Counted from the stretch's first letter, positions 11,974 through 23,785 are shown. The stretch is DNA of 64,000 nt from Terana coerulea (GCA_024811115.1 JAKOGH010000008.1:186001-250000), one strand, 5' to 3'. Made by a program: numbers and translations. The notes: a model not told the origin generated them from the letters alone.

Positions 11974-13681
11974 CTAGAAAACCCTGATGGGTACTCGTGC
12001 CCGAAGCTCGTCCTGGCCGAACAGTACGGAAACCTCGACAAAATACTGTCGAAGACGTGAGCAATTGGGTAACTTGATCAGCACAAAGGACGTACTTTTA
12101 TCGACAGCCCCGCCCAATCTATAGATGGCAACATGCTCTTGTCGAGCCGGAGCTTGCCTTTATATAGACCGTCCGGTAAGGACGAGCTGTCTTCAACGGA
12201 CGGTTGCCGCTGGCTAGTAGCAGCGCGGTTACGGGGACGTTTAGGGAAGCCGATGGAGACATCCGTCAGCAGCGACCGCGTGTCTGAGACACCGTGAGGT
12301 ACGGGAGGCAATGGCTTGTCCGCTGGAGGGGCCTTCTGTGAGGCCTTCGACGTCGCATCGCTTGAGGCCGACCGTACAACCCGGTGCAAGAGGCGCCGCT
12401 TGGGAGTCGTAGAACGTGGTTGTGCGTCAGACTCATCGCTTGAGCTGGATGAGGATACCGACGGGCTGAACAACGGTGAAGGTCGTGTCAGGACAGTAAC
12501 TTGGCGCAGCAATGTCACAGCAATCGTTGCATCGGCAGCAATCTCTCGAGCAAGGGAAGAGGATCGAGGTTTGGTGGTGAACACCACGAAGAAAGGAATG
12601 TAGGCTGATCGAGGGAACGTGGGTGGGTCGGGCAAAGTGATCTACGAGGTGGAAGGTGAGGTCACGTTCCACAGGCGGTTGAAAGATTTACTCACGGCAC
12701 ACTTGAAAGGAATGGGTCTGTCGTAACGAAGGGGTATCTCAAGCCAAGAGTCAGGCTCAAGATAGAGGCCATCCAGGGACTGGAAGTCAGAGTCAGGTTG
12801 GAACAGTATCGGCGCTTCCAGACTGTTGGAAGCTCTCAATATGCAATACCGTACACCGCAAGGAAACGCTTACCGCGTACGCTCGTCGGGATCATTACCT
12901 TCCCAACTCGCGATGACCTTGTACTCGACTTCGGCCCTCTCGACCGAGGTGCGCCCTCGTACTCCCACGACGCCAAGAGAGACACTGCAACAGGTTGGTG
13001 GCAGCTCCTCTCCTTGTCTCCCTGGACGCGGGATCGAGAAGGAGAAGGGAAAATGAGGCCGTGGGGAGCCGGATGCGTCGGGTAAACTGGCTGCCTTCCG
13101 GGAGCGCACGGAGTTGGCGAACGCTTCGCGCAGTGAGCTCGCTGAACGCGGACTTCCGCTCTCGCCCGTATTAAAGGCTATCGAGGAAGAGAAGAACAGA
13201 TGCCTGTACTTGTCCTTACTTCCGCCGGCAAGGGCGGAGACGCCTTCACCGGACTCCATCACGTCGGGCGATAGGTAAATAAACGCCCCTTCAAACTGAA
13301 CGCGTTGTTAATTAGCCATGGTTCGAGCGAGCTGAACATAAACATACCGTGACGAGCAGCCTTCCTGGGGAAGTAGCTAGCTGCGGGTCGAGTAGCACCG
13401 CACCCTCAACCTTGTCGTGGTCCCCAAAGACTGGTAACGTTCTTGACGTGTCATACGTGTTCCTGTGCGAGGTCCTTATACTGGGACTATGGACCTGGAT
13501 ATCCAGCTGGTATGACCTTTTCTCCCGTCAGCATAGGATAGTTTGGAGATGTGCAAGCAACGTACTGAAAGACCGAAGTGTGGAAGTGGCTGTAGCCACC
13601 TCTTGTCCTCGTAGACGAAGAGGCGGCCCTCGCCTCGTCCGTGTCTACCGTCAAGTGAGGACGACGGTGAGGGGGCAGCAT
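11974..13681 (-). CDS. Arrestin-like protein (arrestin N-type fold)
   Basis: Probable arrestin-fold adaptor; fungal alpha-arrestins recruit ubiquitin ligases to plasma-membrane transporters. From the N-terminus the blocks are QLDIQVHSPSIRTSH, LPVFGDHDKVEGAVLLDP, SPGRLLVTMEGAFIYL, then a Ser/Arg-rich insert, HFPFSFSIPRP, EVEYKVIASWEGNDPDERTR, WLEIPLRYDRPIPFKCAV, SAYIPFFVVFTTKPRS and a late exon YFVEVSVLFGQDELRARVPI ending near 11974. I place the start at the ATG at 13681-13679. With the acceptor AAAAG, exon 1 (MLPPHRRPHLTVDTDEARAA) joins in frame to QLDIQ, and a TATAAG box sits about 80 nt upstream near 13761. An alternative start at 13754 uses a different acceptor and a less plausible N-terminus. 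No PPxY motif was noticed. The family call rests on pattern recognition. Confidence 0.6.
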
Positions 13682-13754
13682 CGCGGTGTTGGTGAAGTTC
13701 ACGAGGGTTGAGACGAACCGGCGCGGGCAATGCAACGTCCAGACCGTGCATCAT

Positions 13755-16700
13755 ACCGGCTTATAAGCCAATGGCAGGCCACGCCGCTAGGCAAACTTTA
13801 GGCTCCGGTTCCGTTCCCATCTGATGGGATAATACCAGCCTGATCACTGCAGCAACGCCGACCGCGGACTGCGTGATCTGCGCTCGACGTTATCTCACAG
13901 GGAATTTGCCGACTGAGTTGATGGACCTACGCAGCGGAGGCTCGACGGAGAACCACTGCTCATGATTCAGCGGGCAAAAGCTTCGGATACTCAATAGCTC
14001 TCGTCCTGGACAAGATTCAGGTCCTGCTCTAGCGTGAAGAAGCCCGTCTTTGGCCTTTCGTTTGTTGCTCGTCGATGCTCTTTTCATGCTCAACTATGAC
14101 TTCTCCCCTCTCGATGGGTGTGGGAGCTGCGTTGTATGTAAACTGCGCCTGCATTCGTCGTCGACGACTCGTCGTTCGTCGCACAACCTTCCCTGTCGTT
14201 CCGCGCATTAGATGCAAAGCGTCTGAGCTCTGAAGTACGTTGCTTTGGAAATATATTGGCCAACTGCCTTTCTCGGCGGCGTCTCAGGCTGACCTTCGGT
14301 GCCGCAAAGTTAAATAAAGTGGAGCAGTGGGCGTGGTTGTCCGGGTAACGAGCGATCGTAAGCTGGATCTACAAACGTCTACCAAGGAGCCTACGGTAAC
14401 ATAGAAGCTTCGCATGGCATCTCAGTGAGTAAATAGATATAAATCAGGGCGATTGAATAGACTTTACTTACCACTCGTGGATTTGGAAGTTTCTGACGCC
14501 GTCATCTCGCGGGAGAGACTCCTTCAATCAAGCTGTGGCGAAAGACATGTGAGGTACTCGGAAAAATACCTTGAGAAAAGTACTCACTACAAAAGGGTCT
14601 GTAGAATTCCTCAGCGGCAGTCCTGCGGAGTTGACGGAATTGTTCCTGTCCTGATCGCTGAGTGGAAGGCTATCGGCGTGGATGAGTTGCGGCCTATTAA
14701 GACATAGAACGGGCACGCGCTGAATCAGAAGTCGTGCGGGATCGTTCAATGAGGTGGTGTCCATGGTCAGCTGATAACGGGAACTGACAGTTCATGAGAC
14801 TCCATTTGAATGGTGGCCGTAGTCTGCCACACATCTCCATAACGGGGCAAGAAAACGTCACGCGAATGGTGTGTTTTGATCCGTCAAGGAGGAAGAAATG
14901 GACGGGATCGCTCCAACAAGGTAGGAGATAACCGATGTCGGTCTTGACAGCGTCTGGCATGTTGCTGGAAAAACAGTCCATGTGCGCGACCATGACATTG
15001 CACGTAACAGTATAAACACCGAGCAGGGGCAGAGTGTCCTGTAGCGTTACTTAGGCGTCTGGAATCAAAGGATTGGGCTCAGGGTTAACGAGGAGGCGGT
15101 GGAGTGTGTGGCAAGCTTACCGTCTTCAGGAGGATCGTCTGACTCTCGGCGACCGGCTAGCGAGATGACAACGTCTTGCCGACGCCCTGCACTTCAATTG
15201 AGGGGTCACAAGTGCAAAGTTGTTGAATCTTCACGCTTAGGTTTGGGCGCGAAGGGGATATAACCCGCTCGCTGGGAATCTCAGGAGTTCATCAGCCCCA
15301 GTTGTTCACTTAACGGAGCGTCCCAGCACTCACCAATTCTGTGGTAAAGCATACTATGACACAGCTGAATCGAGAATAAGGGTATTGTACAATGTTTCGT
15401 ATTTCCACCTAGTAAGGTTCAAGCCATGGGAGAAAACATTCCTCCCGGACAGGTGTTTGGTAGCCATGCGTTTTCGAAGCGTGCCCACTCCGAGCTCCGG
15501 CCCGTCCACCTACATCATCCACAATTCAAGTCAGTTTGCGCCATCAGGGTGAGTCAATACAAACGTACCTTTCCTTTGTTCCGACTTGCCCAAGTGCGTC
15601 ATCCATGTAGGAGGGTTTGCTGCGTCGGTCGAACGGAGCTGTCGTTAATGTAGTACACCCTCGGATGAGGATTGTCATGAAGCCGATGCTTCTTACAGTT
15701 CCTCGACGATGATTGGCCTCTTCAATACTCGTCGCCCAATAGAAACGCGAGCAGCTAATAGGGGTTTGTGCGAGACCGTCAACAACACGGCATGGATTAG
15801 AGGCCTGGAGCAGAGTACGTTATGGAGCTTTTCCAATGGAACAAGTAGAAGACAATGTAGACTTGAGCAGCCCACACTAGTCCATCGGCGGAAACGTCGA
15901 ATATGAAGCTGGTGCCTCTCGACAAACACCGCAGCTTCAGCGGATTATACTGTCCAGCAAGGATTAGTGAGCACCCGGAATGCAGTCGGGTGGGCTTAGG
16001 CACGCACCATGACATGATGAGAGAAAGACATGTCACCTCCATTCGTCCAACTTTCAGGATTGAAGCACCCCTGAGAGCCTCAGTAACATTAGGCTGCTAA
16101 AGCTCACGCGCCAGAGGGTCAAGTGTAGACTTGCTACAAGAACCTCTAGTCAGAAGCGTCTTGATGGTTCTAGTGCTTTTCGTCGTGTATAGCGAGGCTC
16201 CAGGCCCCACTGACTCGACTCTGAGCACTGATTGCAAGGAGCAGTGGTGAAAATTAGCCGTGACTGAAAGGGTAGCGTATACCGCGTTCGGCGCACATAT
16301 GACTTGAACTCAACGATGCTTATCCCCGTGCGCCGGATACCTGCTTAGTCGTCATTCGGCGACGACCTTCGTCATACAGATTGTGAGACAGCGCGGCCAA
16401 ACAGAGAGCATGAAAGAAAGCTCACTAAGGTAATATATCGGCCAGCCGACGCTGGGTAGCAGCAGGCGGCTTCACAAACCCGGATCGAGGACATAGTTCT
16501 GCGCAACGTCTTGAGTGTGAGACTGCCCGCAGGCACACCTTCCATAGGTGTCAAGAGCTTGAAGGACGTGTCCATTCATGTCGGGGCATGGTACGATAGA
16601 ACTGTGCGTGACTTTGTGTTTAGTTGGCGTTGTGGCCCTGGCCATGGTTGCATCGAAATTGCCCGCGGAACTCGACAAGCGTCTCACAGCCAGGAACCTG

Positions 16701-17228
16701 CCCTAAAGAATGCCACCAGCTTCGTTCAGCTTCGTTCGCGCGCTCACGCCCAGAGTTCTCAGTCCAATACGGATACTAAACTTGTGGCCCAAGTAGTAAA
16801 GCAAGTTCCAACCGATTATATCGCACCAGTCTCTTCTGATCACAATTCTATTTTAACCAGATAGTCAGAAAGCCACGGACGCACGGTGGTTTGCCGGCAT
16901 TATCTATTGGTGTGTGGCTTACGGGTTCACGACAAGCGAACGTAAGTATTCGAGGTTATTGATTCGGACGTAGCGCTGCGTGGGTCGCTCTGGCCGGGGT
17001 CAAAACCCGCTAGTGCCCCTGGAACAGCGTAGTCAAAGGGACAAATACACCCCGTGGATTCTGCTATCCCACATCTTCGGACAACGAACCCTAACGAGTC
17101 TTCGCATGGAATGTACCTCCACGTAATTCTGACATTTCGGCGTAGGTCATCGGTTAGATTCCGAGGCTTAGCTCTCGTTAATTAGGCTTTTGGACGCCTT
17201 TACCCTCGAAAGGTGAGGACTTGGCGTA
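13755..17228. other. Gene-poor stretch with protein-like minus-strand fragments
   Basis: No complete gene could be modelled. On the minus strand several stretches look coding but do not join in one frame. Near 15.65 kb there is NPHPRVYYINDSSVRPTQQT, weakly like a WW-domain strand. Near 15.8-16.0 kb a hydrophobic segment reads SADGLVWAAQVYIVFYLF. Near 14.7-15.0 kb there is DIGYLLPCWSDPVHFFLLDG, followed by RYGDVWQTTATIQMESHEL and DPARLLIQRVPVLCLNRPQL in shifted frames. This may be one frameshift-bearing or decayed gene, or several remnants. I do not recognise the family. Sequence outside these patches shows nothing notable. Confidence 0.3.
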
Positions 17229-17234
17229 TTGTTC

Positions 17235-18521
17235 ATGCAACCTGCCGTTAATCCCGGACTTGCTCGCACTCAGCTGACGCAGCTCGATATGCTGCCTCCT
17301 CTCCCTCAGGAGCTGGCAGATCACATCATTGACTTTCTTCATGACGACCGACGCTCCCTTTCCGCCTGCGGTCTGACCTGTCATTCTTGGCTGCCCGCAG
17401 CCCGTTATCACCTTTTCTCGGAAACCCGTATCTCCGGTAGGCTCGAGCCGTTTGTCCAACTCCTCGACTCATCCTTCGACTTCGCAACCTTCGTCAAGTC
17501 TCTCGAACTGGACGGAGTCGTATATTACCTCAGAAGGCGATATGATGTTACTCTTCTACTGTCACTTCTGAACAGACTACCTTCCCTGCGTCATTTGTCC
17601 CTCGTCAAGCTGGACATAGACGAACACACCGTTGCCTCTCTTCTCTCCAGCCCGGTCTTCCGGCAGCTCGTTGGGTTGACTCTTTCACGTTGCGTATTTG
17701 CGGCTTTACATGACGTGGGTCGCCTAGTAACCGGACCTGCTCTTCGGCATCTGTCTCTCGAGGACCCTCATTGTCAGGATGGCCCATCTGACGTTGAGAT
17801 TACCACCGCGCCTCCTATGTTGCAAAGCCTGTATCTTGCAGGCCCACAGACAGCAAAATGCTCAGAGCTTGGCAAATTGGATTGTGAAGGCCCCGGACCA
17901 GTCCATCCGGAGCTTGCAAGTTCGTATTGAAGATTCTGGTGAAGCGGTTTGTACTGCAAGCTTTACTTCCGAGTCTAGCGGAGACTGTGCAACACCTTGA
18001 GTTCACTATGGACGCTGAAATGAACCTCGAAGGTAGCTGATAATCCATCGCGCACATGCTGAGGCACTGACCACTCTTCGCAATATTTGCAGCTCTTTTC
18101 AAAGACTTAGAATTCTCGCTGGCCTACTTGGTGAACTTGCGCACATGTCATTTAGTGTTCCACTTGCGAGAAATGCTTGTCGCCGGGAATATGTCCTTGC
18201 CTTGGATCAACTCTCTCGTCACTCAAGCAATGTCGCCCACCCTGGAACACATGACCATCCGCATCGAAGCCGGACAACATGGAGGACTTGCGCGTATTTT
18301 CAGAGTGCGGAGTTCGAAAACTCTGCCCTGTGCCTTTCGAGGAGTTACAAGTACTGGATTGGCAGCGCATTCACGGCGCTGTAGTAGAACGGAACGAGTT
18401 GACGTTGAGAACGATCGTCGTAGAGGGTACAGGAGACCCTACAATTTTTCAGGAGGGACTGGCCTTGCAGTGGCCTGTGCTGACAAACAGAATACGACCG
18501 CAGAAAATCCGGGCGAGTTGA
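17235..18521 (+). CDS. F-box/LRR-like protein, frame broken three times
   Basis: Expected substrate-recognition subunit of an SCF ubiquitin ligase, a family greatly expanded in mushrooms. The N-terminus carries an F-box-like block from about residue 17 (LPPLPQELADHIIDFLHDD, then RSLSACGLTCHSWLPAARY), followed by leucine-rich strands (FVKSLELDGV, LPSLRHLSLVKLDID, FRQLVGLTLSRCVF, ALRHLSLEDP). The reading then moves by +1 three times: at the AAAA run 17855-17858 (into NWIVKAPDQSIRSLQVRIED), at GTTT 17948-17950 (into VLQALLPSLAETVQHLEFTM) and near 18273-18280 (into LRVFSECGVRKLCPVPFEEL). One normal intron lies at about 18033-18093. The coding character is preserved on both sides of each break, so sequence error or a young pseudogene are both possible. 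ATG 17235 is preferred over an upstream TTG. Confidence 0.75.
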
Positions 18522-18618
18522 AAAAGCACACATAGATTAACCCCCGTAGACAATCCGTAGACTACCAATGACAAATGCGAACAGTCTGAGCTGTACGCAC
18601 GCACATAGGGACATGCAT

Positions 18619-19237
18619 CTAGTAGGGAGCGGCAGCAGCTTGGCACTGTGATATGGCGTGTCAAAAGAACAAATTTCAGATGAGAGTTTCGGACTTACGG
18701 CCTTCAGCTGCTCAAGGTACCAAGTGCAGGAAGGGAGGTCGGCCTTTTCAAGACACTTGGTGAATTCTGTCGACATAAGCGTCAGAATAAACCACAAACG
18801 GCAACCCACGCGCTATAACACGTACCCTTGGCATGTCCTTCACAGCTGGCACCCTGGGCTTGATACGACTGTTGCTGGACGGGAGCTGCTTGAGCAGCAG
18901 GTGCCGCCTCTGGAGCATGGCTAGAGCCACCAAACAACATGCTAGAGAGCCCATGCCCAATCGTGGAGCCCACGGCGACGGAGCCAGCAGTGGCAGCCAT
19001 CTGAGCGAGCATGCCGGGTTGTCCAGTAGATGCAGTGTTGGCCTGAGCAGGTACTGGAGGGGCTTGATGAGCAGCACCGTAACCTGGTGCCGCGGCAGTG
19101 TGAGCTCCCTGGCTTGCGCGGGGGCCGCTGCTGGCGCAGGACGAGCAGCAGGGCGGGACGAGCGCGACTGGCGCTGCATACGATGAAAGAGCGTGAGCGA
19201 ATGGGATGCGTACAAGGATCCTCACACTTACAGGCAT
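18619..19237 (-). CDS. MIX17: Twin CX9C CHCH protein, MIX17/CHCHD2-10 family
   Basis: Small mitochondrial intermembrane-space protein, about 150 residues, of the family imported through Mia40. The first exon encodes only Met-Pro; the second begins [16 protein letters not shown], a classic family N-terminus. A Gly/Ala-rich hydrophobic middle follows ([20 protein letters not shown], then [10 protein letters not shown]). The CHCH domain is split over three exons and contains two exact C-x9-C pairs, CEGHAKEFTKC and [11 protein letters not shown], ending QAAAAPY. The Arg-rich start and the rest are in different frames unless one base is added to the run of five G at 19120-19124, so this copy has an apparent one-base deletion. 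A TATAAG box lies about 55 bp upstream near 19290. The gene is divergent from the mitochondrial MBA1-like gene. Confidence 0.85.
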
Positions 19238-19467
19238 GATGATCACTTAGAGTGCGGAAGCTGAAGTGGATGGAGCGGAGGTGGTGGTCAGCTTATAAGA
19301 GGGCGACGAGGGATGCCGTTCGCACACGCGAGCTTAGGAAATTCAAGCCGAACCACGTGAGTGGAACGTCCCGGAACGGCCACGTGGCTTCCGCCGCCTT
19401 CTCCGCGTCCGGGAATTGCTCCGAGTTCATTGGTGGCAAATCCGACGGTTTACTCTCTCGACAAGAT
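19238..19467. promoter_or_regulatory. Shared divergent promoter, MIX17 and MBA1-like
   Basis: Only about 230 bp separate the two start codons, which point away from each other. GCTTATAAGA near 19290 is nearly palindromic and could serve as a TATA element for the minus-strand gene. Both products are mitochondrial, so shared control is plausible but inferred. Confidence 0.45.
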
Positions 19468-20705
19468 ATGTTGACCTCGAGGTCCTGCACCCTTATTCAA
19501 CGCGCCCGACCATGCCGTAGCACACTTTCCATTCATCCATTCGCTCCTGCTCGTGCTGCCTTCTCCACTTCTACTGGTATCGCGACATAATACTTCGGCC
19601 GCCTCCAATGTCGCGTCGAGTGTGCACAGTACTCCTCAGGCAACCACGAGTCCGAAAACTACAGGATCTACCTCGACTAAACGAGGAAAGGCTCGCGACT
19701 TAACTGCGGAAAAGCCGGCTGTTCCAAAGCTGGAGGCGCAGCTGAAGCACTTGGAGAGGGTCCATGCGATGGAAGATACTCTGTCCTTTGACGTATGGGC
19801 AAGTCCCCTTGAAACTTTCGGTACGGATAATTATAACTAGGGAGTATCTCAATATTTCTCATGGGATGCAGATCTTCATATACCCTCTTCTCGCTCGGCC
19901 CATAAGAACGCTTCTCTGCTGGATCACTTACGAGCATTCTGGGACACCAGTGTGAACGGGCTTCGAAATGCAGTTACGTGAGTCTCCATCGCTACGGCTA
20001 CTCTTCGTGGATGCTCTATAACGTGGATGCCGTAGATTGTATCGAATGGCGAAAGTCCAAAGCTTCCCCGGGGTCAAAGTGAAGGGCGCTTTGACTTCGG
20101 AACTCTTCAAAACACAGACGACCTCGTGGCTTAAGCCATTCCTAAGGGCTGCTCTGGACACGTATAAAGAAGTCAACCAGGCCATGGCTTTGTACGTGCC
20201 TAAAATTCGCTTTGTGAACACCCGTCCTCAATTTCTCGCACAGAGGTGATGAGAAGGCTCTGAAGCGGTTTACTGCATCGGACTACCATGAACGTCTGCT
20301 GAAGAAACTGCGCAACCAGAATCCCAACTACGTATACATATGGAAGTTCCACGGCGAGAATGCGCCCGCCAAGGTCGTTAGCATACGTGCAATGGAAATT
20401 AACTTGTCCAGAACGCCACCTGCCTACGGTAACCGTCTTGCTGTTCAAGCTCTAGTGAAGTTTGACACGAAGCAGGCGAGTTCCCCACCTTCCTTCTTCA
20501 TAAAACACCTCTGACACATTGACTACCCGTCACAGAGCCTTGAAGTATATACCAAAAGGGCCAGCGCGTCGCAGGTGACGGTGAGCCACAAAGGGTCGTG
20601 GAATATCTCGTGCTGCAGAAGCGAATGTGGTACGACGTGCCATGGACGATTCGAGACCAGCTGTATGAGCAGTTGGAAGGCAGATATGTGGAATTTACGG
20701 ACTGA
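19468..20705 (+). CDS. MBA1: Mba1/mL45-like mitoribosome membrane-anchor protein
   Basis: Mitochondrial inner-membrane protein of the Tim44-like/MBA1/mL45 group that tethers the mitoribosome to the insertion machinery. The N-terminus MLTSRSCTLIQRARPCRSTL is a typical matrix-targeting sequence. The body includes DLHIPSSRSAHKNASLLDHL, FWDTSVNGLRNAVTLYRMA, FPGVKVKGALTSELFKTQTT, WLKPFLRAALDTYKEVNQAM, DYHERLLKKLRNQNPNYVYI and the conserved end RVVEYLVLQKRMWYDVPWTI. Introns at about 19825-19872, 19978-20033 and 20183-20247 have normal borders, and a last intron has a GC-type donor or a close alternative. Two frame breaks occur: one extra base near 19570-19585, just after the targeting sequence, and one missing base in the AAAA run at 20554-20557. 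The choice between MBA1 and mL45 rests on family resemblance. Confidence 0.8.
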
Positions 20706-21063
20706 GTACCATGGTACGGCCCCCTCTCGCAGCTGCTTCCACAACGCTGTACGGTGTCAGAATTCCAGTCTTATTTCTCACAGCATGTGTGACAAATGTA
20801 TTCAACGGACTGCATAAGTCACCGTTTTGTCTCCATTGCAACATATATACCTTCAGGTTGGTGGAGGAGGCGGCATGCACCATAATAGGCAATCCCGACG
20901 TCACCCCGACAATCACACTCGGACTGATCGCTGACTAAGCTTCGGTGTCACGCTTGCTGAATTGCCAGCCAGCCACTGCCAGCCTCATCACTAGCCAGCT
21001 CAACATCTCGCGCTTCCTGCTCTTCCACACCTCCCTCCTCTTACCACTCCAGACCCAGCCTCG
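20706..21063. promoter_or_regulatory. Upstream region of SEC62
   Basis: No gene is visible in this 358-bp stretch between the MBA1-like stop and the SEC62 start. The 60 bases before ATG 21064 are C/T-rich, as is common for highly expressed fungal promoters. Confidence 0.4.
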
Positions 21064-22056
21064 ATGAACAACATTGGTGCTGTGAGTAGTCTTCACCTTG
21101 TTTACGCAATGGGATACTAATCGTCGCGTCTTGCAGGGTGTGCTCGAGGCTCAGGCCAAAGCCCCCCAGGACATACGAAATGTCGTAAACTTTCTGCGAA
21201 GCGGTAAAGCGGGGATCAAAGTCAGGGTGGGCGCATTGAATGGCAAGCGTACAGACTACTTCAAGGGTTCGTGTTGTTGCTCTGGTTCGCCTCTGGTTGC
21301 GTGTTCATCTCTACAATAGGCAAGGCTGCCGTCAAGGCGTTGCAGTCGCCCGCCTTCGCCAAGGTCAAGAACGTACCAAAAGTCGAGTCCGAAGAGGATG
21401 CGCACAAAGTTCTCGGCGCTATCATGCCCTTCGCTTTCTATCTTCGCGTGGACCGCGGTCAGCCCAGCGGCGGGTCTAACTCACCCAAAGTCCTCCAAAT
21501 CAACCAAATGCAAGTCTTCCAGCCGGACCAGTACTACGCGTGGTTCCACGAAGGCTCTCAGTTGATGACATACGTTGGTGGTTTCGCCATGCTCGCCGTC
21601 ATGCTCGCCGGCGTCATGTTCCCGCTGTGGCCGCCGATCATGCGCCTGGGCGTGTGGTACATCTCCATGGGTGTCCTCGGCCTCATCGGTCTATTCTTCG
21701 CCATCGCCATCGTCCGTCTAATCTTCTTCATCATAACGGTGCTCGTCGCGAGTCCTGGCATTTGGATATTCCCGAAACTGTTTGCAGACGTCGGATTCGT
21801 AAGTCAGCCTCGTGTCTGTAGCCATGACGTGTCCTAAAATTTAAATAGGTCGAGTCCTTCATACCATTATGGGAATGGCATGAGGACAAGAAGAAAAAAG
21901 AAGGGCAAGAAGGTTGCCAGAACTGAGAAGGGAAAGGCTGTTGACAGTGCAACGAGCACGCAGGTCGAAGTTCGTTCTGTTAGCCCAGACTCAGGCAGCT
22001 CGCGCCCAGCGAGCAGAATGCAAGCGCGAGTGGAGGATGTTCCGGAAGACTCATAA
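21064..22056 (+). CDS. SEC62: Sec62, subunit of the ER post-translational translocon
   Basis: Two-membrane-span ER protein that works with Sec61/Sec63 in post-translational import. Exon 1 encodes MNNIGA, then GVLEAQAKAPQDIRNVVNFL, RVGALNGKRTDYFKG and, after a second intron, KAAVKALQSPAF. A long exon carries LGAIMPFAFYLRVDRGQ, the two membrane segments (GGFAMLAVMLAGVMFPLWPP and GVLGLIGLFFAIAIVRLIFF) and FPKLFADVGF. The last exon begins VESFIPLWEWHEDKKKK. As written the frame then stops at 21923. With one A fewer in the A6 run at 21894-21899 it continues through a Lys-rich tail to RVEDVPEDS at 22054, the kind of C-terminus expected in basidiomycetes. I therefore give the longer end and flag the homopolymer. 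The gene converges on the Mgr3-like gene with 97 bp between stops. Confidence 0.9.
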
Positions 22057-22153
22057 CCTACGAGTCGTTTGTGCTGCAGCCTGGATGTGTTTGTGCTACG
22101 TATTGTTCCTGGATATATCATTAGCTGCGATATCTATTTTATCACATTCACTC

Positions 22154-23785
22154 CTATTTATCGTTGTCAGACATCTTGGCCTTGCCCAAGCGTTCCAGTC
22201 TTCGCAGTGCATTGTCCGCCTCAATTATAGCATCGCGGTCCTTGAGCAGGAACGATTGCTTCCGGCTGTCAATGTACTTTTCCCTTGCATCAGCGAGGTC
22301 ACCGGCCATCTGAATTTACAAGTTAGTGCCACAAATGGTATAGCGTAAAAACAACTTCACCTCTCGTAGTGACCCAAGGTTGAATAAGGCGGCTGCCAGC
22401 ACCAGTTCACAGTGTGCGACAGCCTCTGGCTCCCGCTTGGAGCTGCTCCTTGTTTCTTCAATGACAGCTAGCGCTTTCTTGACCCACGCCTCGGCTTGCT
22501 GTCTGCGCTCAGGAGTTGGTGCACCAATCAGCAAGCTATCCGCTAAGCTGTTCATCAAGTCGGCCCCTTTGTGAACGCACCGTCAGATCCCGTGAGAGTT
22601 ACAGAAAATATGTTCATACCTCTGCATTTGTCGGCGGCAGGAACTCCTTTCGATGCGGGAGGCATGAGAACGTTCAACGCTGCAAGATATAGTGGCACCG
22701 CGTACCTATAATCCAAACGGTTTCAGCCCTCTCATGGGAATGTCAGGACTTCGGACACGCACTCCTGCTTGCCCGCACGATTGTAAAACGCCCCGAACGC
22801 TTGCAGAGGTACGACCACGTCCAACTTATCGATCCATGCCGGAAGCTCCAGCTCAGCCAACGCGAGTTGCCGCTCCCTCTCGGCGTCGGCGGACCGCCCG
22901 TCGGCCACCTTTGTTTTCCGCTCGTCCTGCAGTATGCGGAGGACCTCCTTAGCGGCGTACTCGCGCCACCGTTCTTGCTCTTCTTGCGGTAGAGTGTACG
23001 CCTCCGCCATTTCGCCCAGTTTGTGCGCGATAGCCACCTCGCGCAGCCGCTCCTTGCCGGAGAGTCCGCGAGCCTGCCGTAGCTGTTCCAGTGCCGCGAG
23101 GAACGTCTGGTAAGCCTCATTGGGCTTGTTATTCGCTTCTTGCACGTCCGCGAGGGCGAGCGCAACTCCCGAAAGTTTTAGATATGGGTCTGAACCGAAT
23201 ACGCCCAGTGGGAGCCCTTGGGCAGTTTCTAGTGCTCTGTGCGGACATGTATGAGTTAGCGGTGGTTGAGTAATAGCATGGCACGCACCGGCGGAGAAAC
23301 CGTTCACTAAGCCCCAAATCGCCCTGGCTCTTTGCTCTTAGACCCGCTCTCAGATCACTCCTGACCTCCTTCGGCCACATCGTGAATGCGGAGTAGAATT
23401 GATACCTTCAAAAAGACATTCAAGATGAATGAAAAGGCCTTGCCACGTAAACTCACAGGCCAAAAGCAGTAGAGCCTACGCCGAGCAGCATGAGTGCCCC
23501 GAAAACCTTCGACACCTTGGCCGTCCCGGACAGGGATGCAAGCGTGCTCGCATGTCGGGATGAGCAGGCTGCTGAGACTGCGACAAGGGAGACGTTCGCT
23601 TTCGCAGCGCCGACAATCGAACGTTGAGCTGAGAGTCGTCCAGCATTTGGCTTTGGTATGGCTGTCCGCAGCATTGAAGTAGCTTGAAGTTGCAAGTTGG
23701 CTCGGAGGCAACTCGGAGGGACACTCGTGGCAGAACGCGAGGAGTGTGATCCGGCGCCAGCGGCCCCCGCCATCACGCTCGTCAT
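22154..23785 (-). CDS. Mitochondrial TPR protein, Mgr3-like
   Basis: Predicted mitochondrial inner-membrane TPR protein resembling Mgr3, the substrate adaptor of the i-AAA protease. The N-terminus is Arg/Ser-rich and presequence-like (MTSVMAGAAGAGSHSSRSAT, RTAIPKPNAGRLSAQRS). It is followed at about residue 93 by a membrane span, VSKVFGALMLLGVGSTAFGL. After the intron comes YQFYSAFTMWPKEVRSDLRA, then TPR helices: RAKSQGDLGLSERFLRRALE, YLKLSGVALALADVQEANNK, REVAIAHKLGEMAEAY and HCELVLAAALFNLGSLREMA. The tail is DADNALRRL-like (ADNALRRLERLGKAKMSDND). Splicing is consistent and the frame is unbroken. The Mgr3 assignment comes from the span-plus-TPR architecture and the Y-x-F-Y motif after the span; another TPR family cannot be excluded. 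Confidence 0.7.

Noticed and set aside
13482..13754. ATG 13754 as start of the arrestin-like gene
   Set aside because: It overlaps the probable promoter and needs a less consistent N-terminus.
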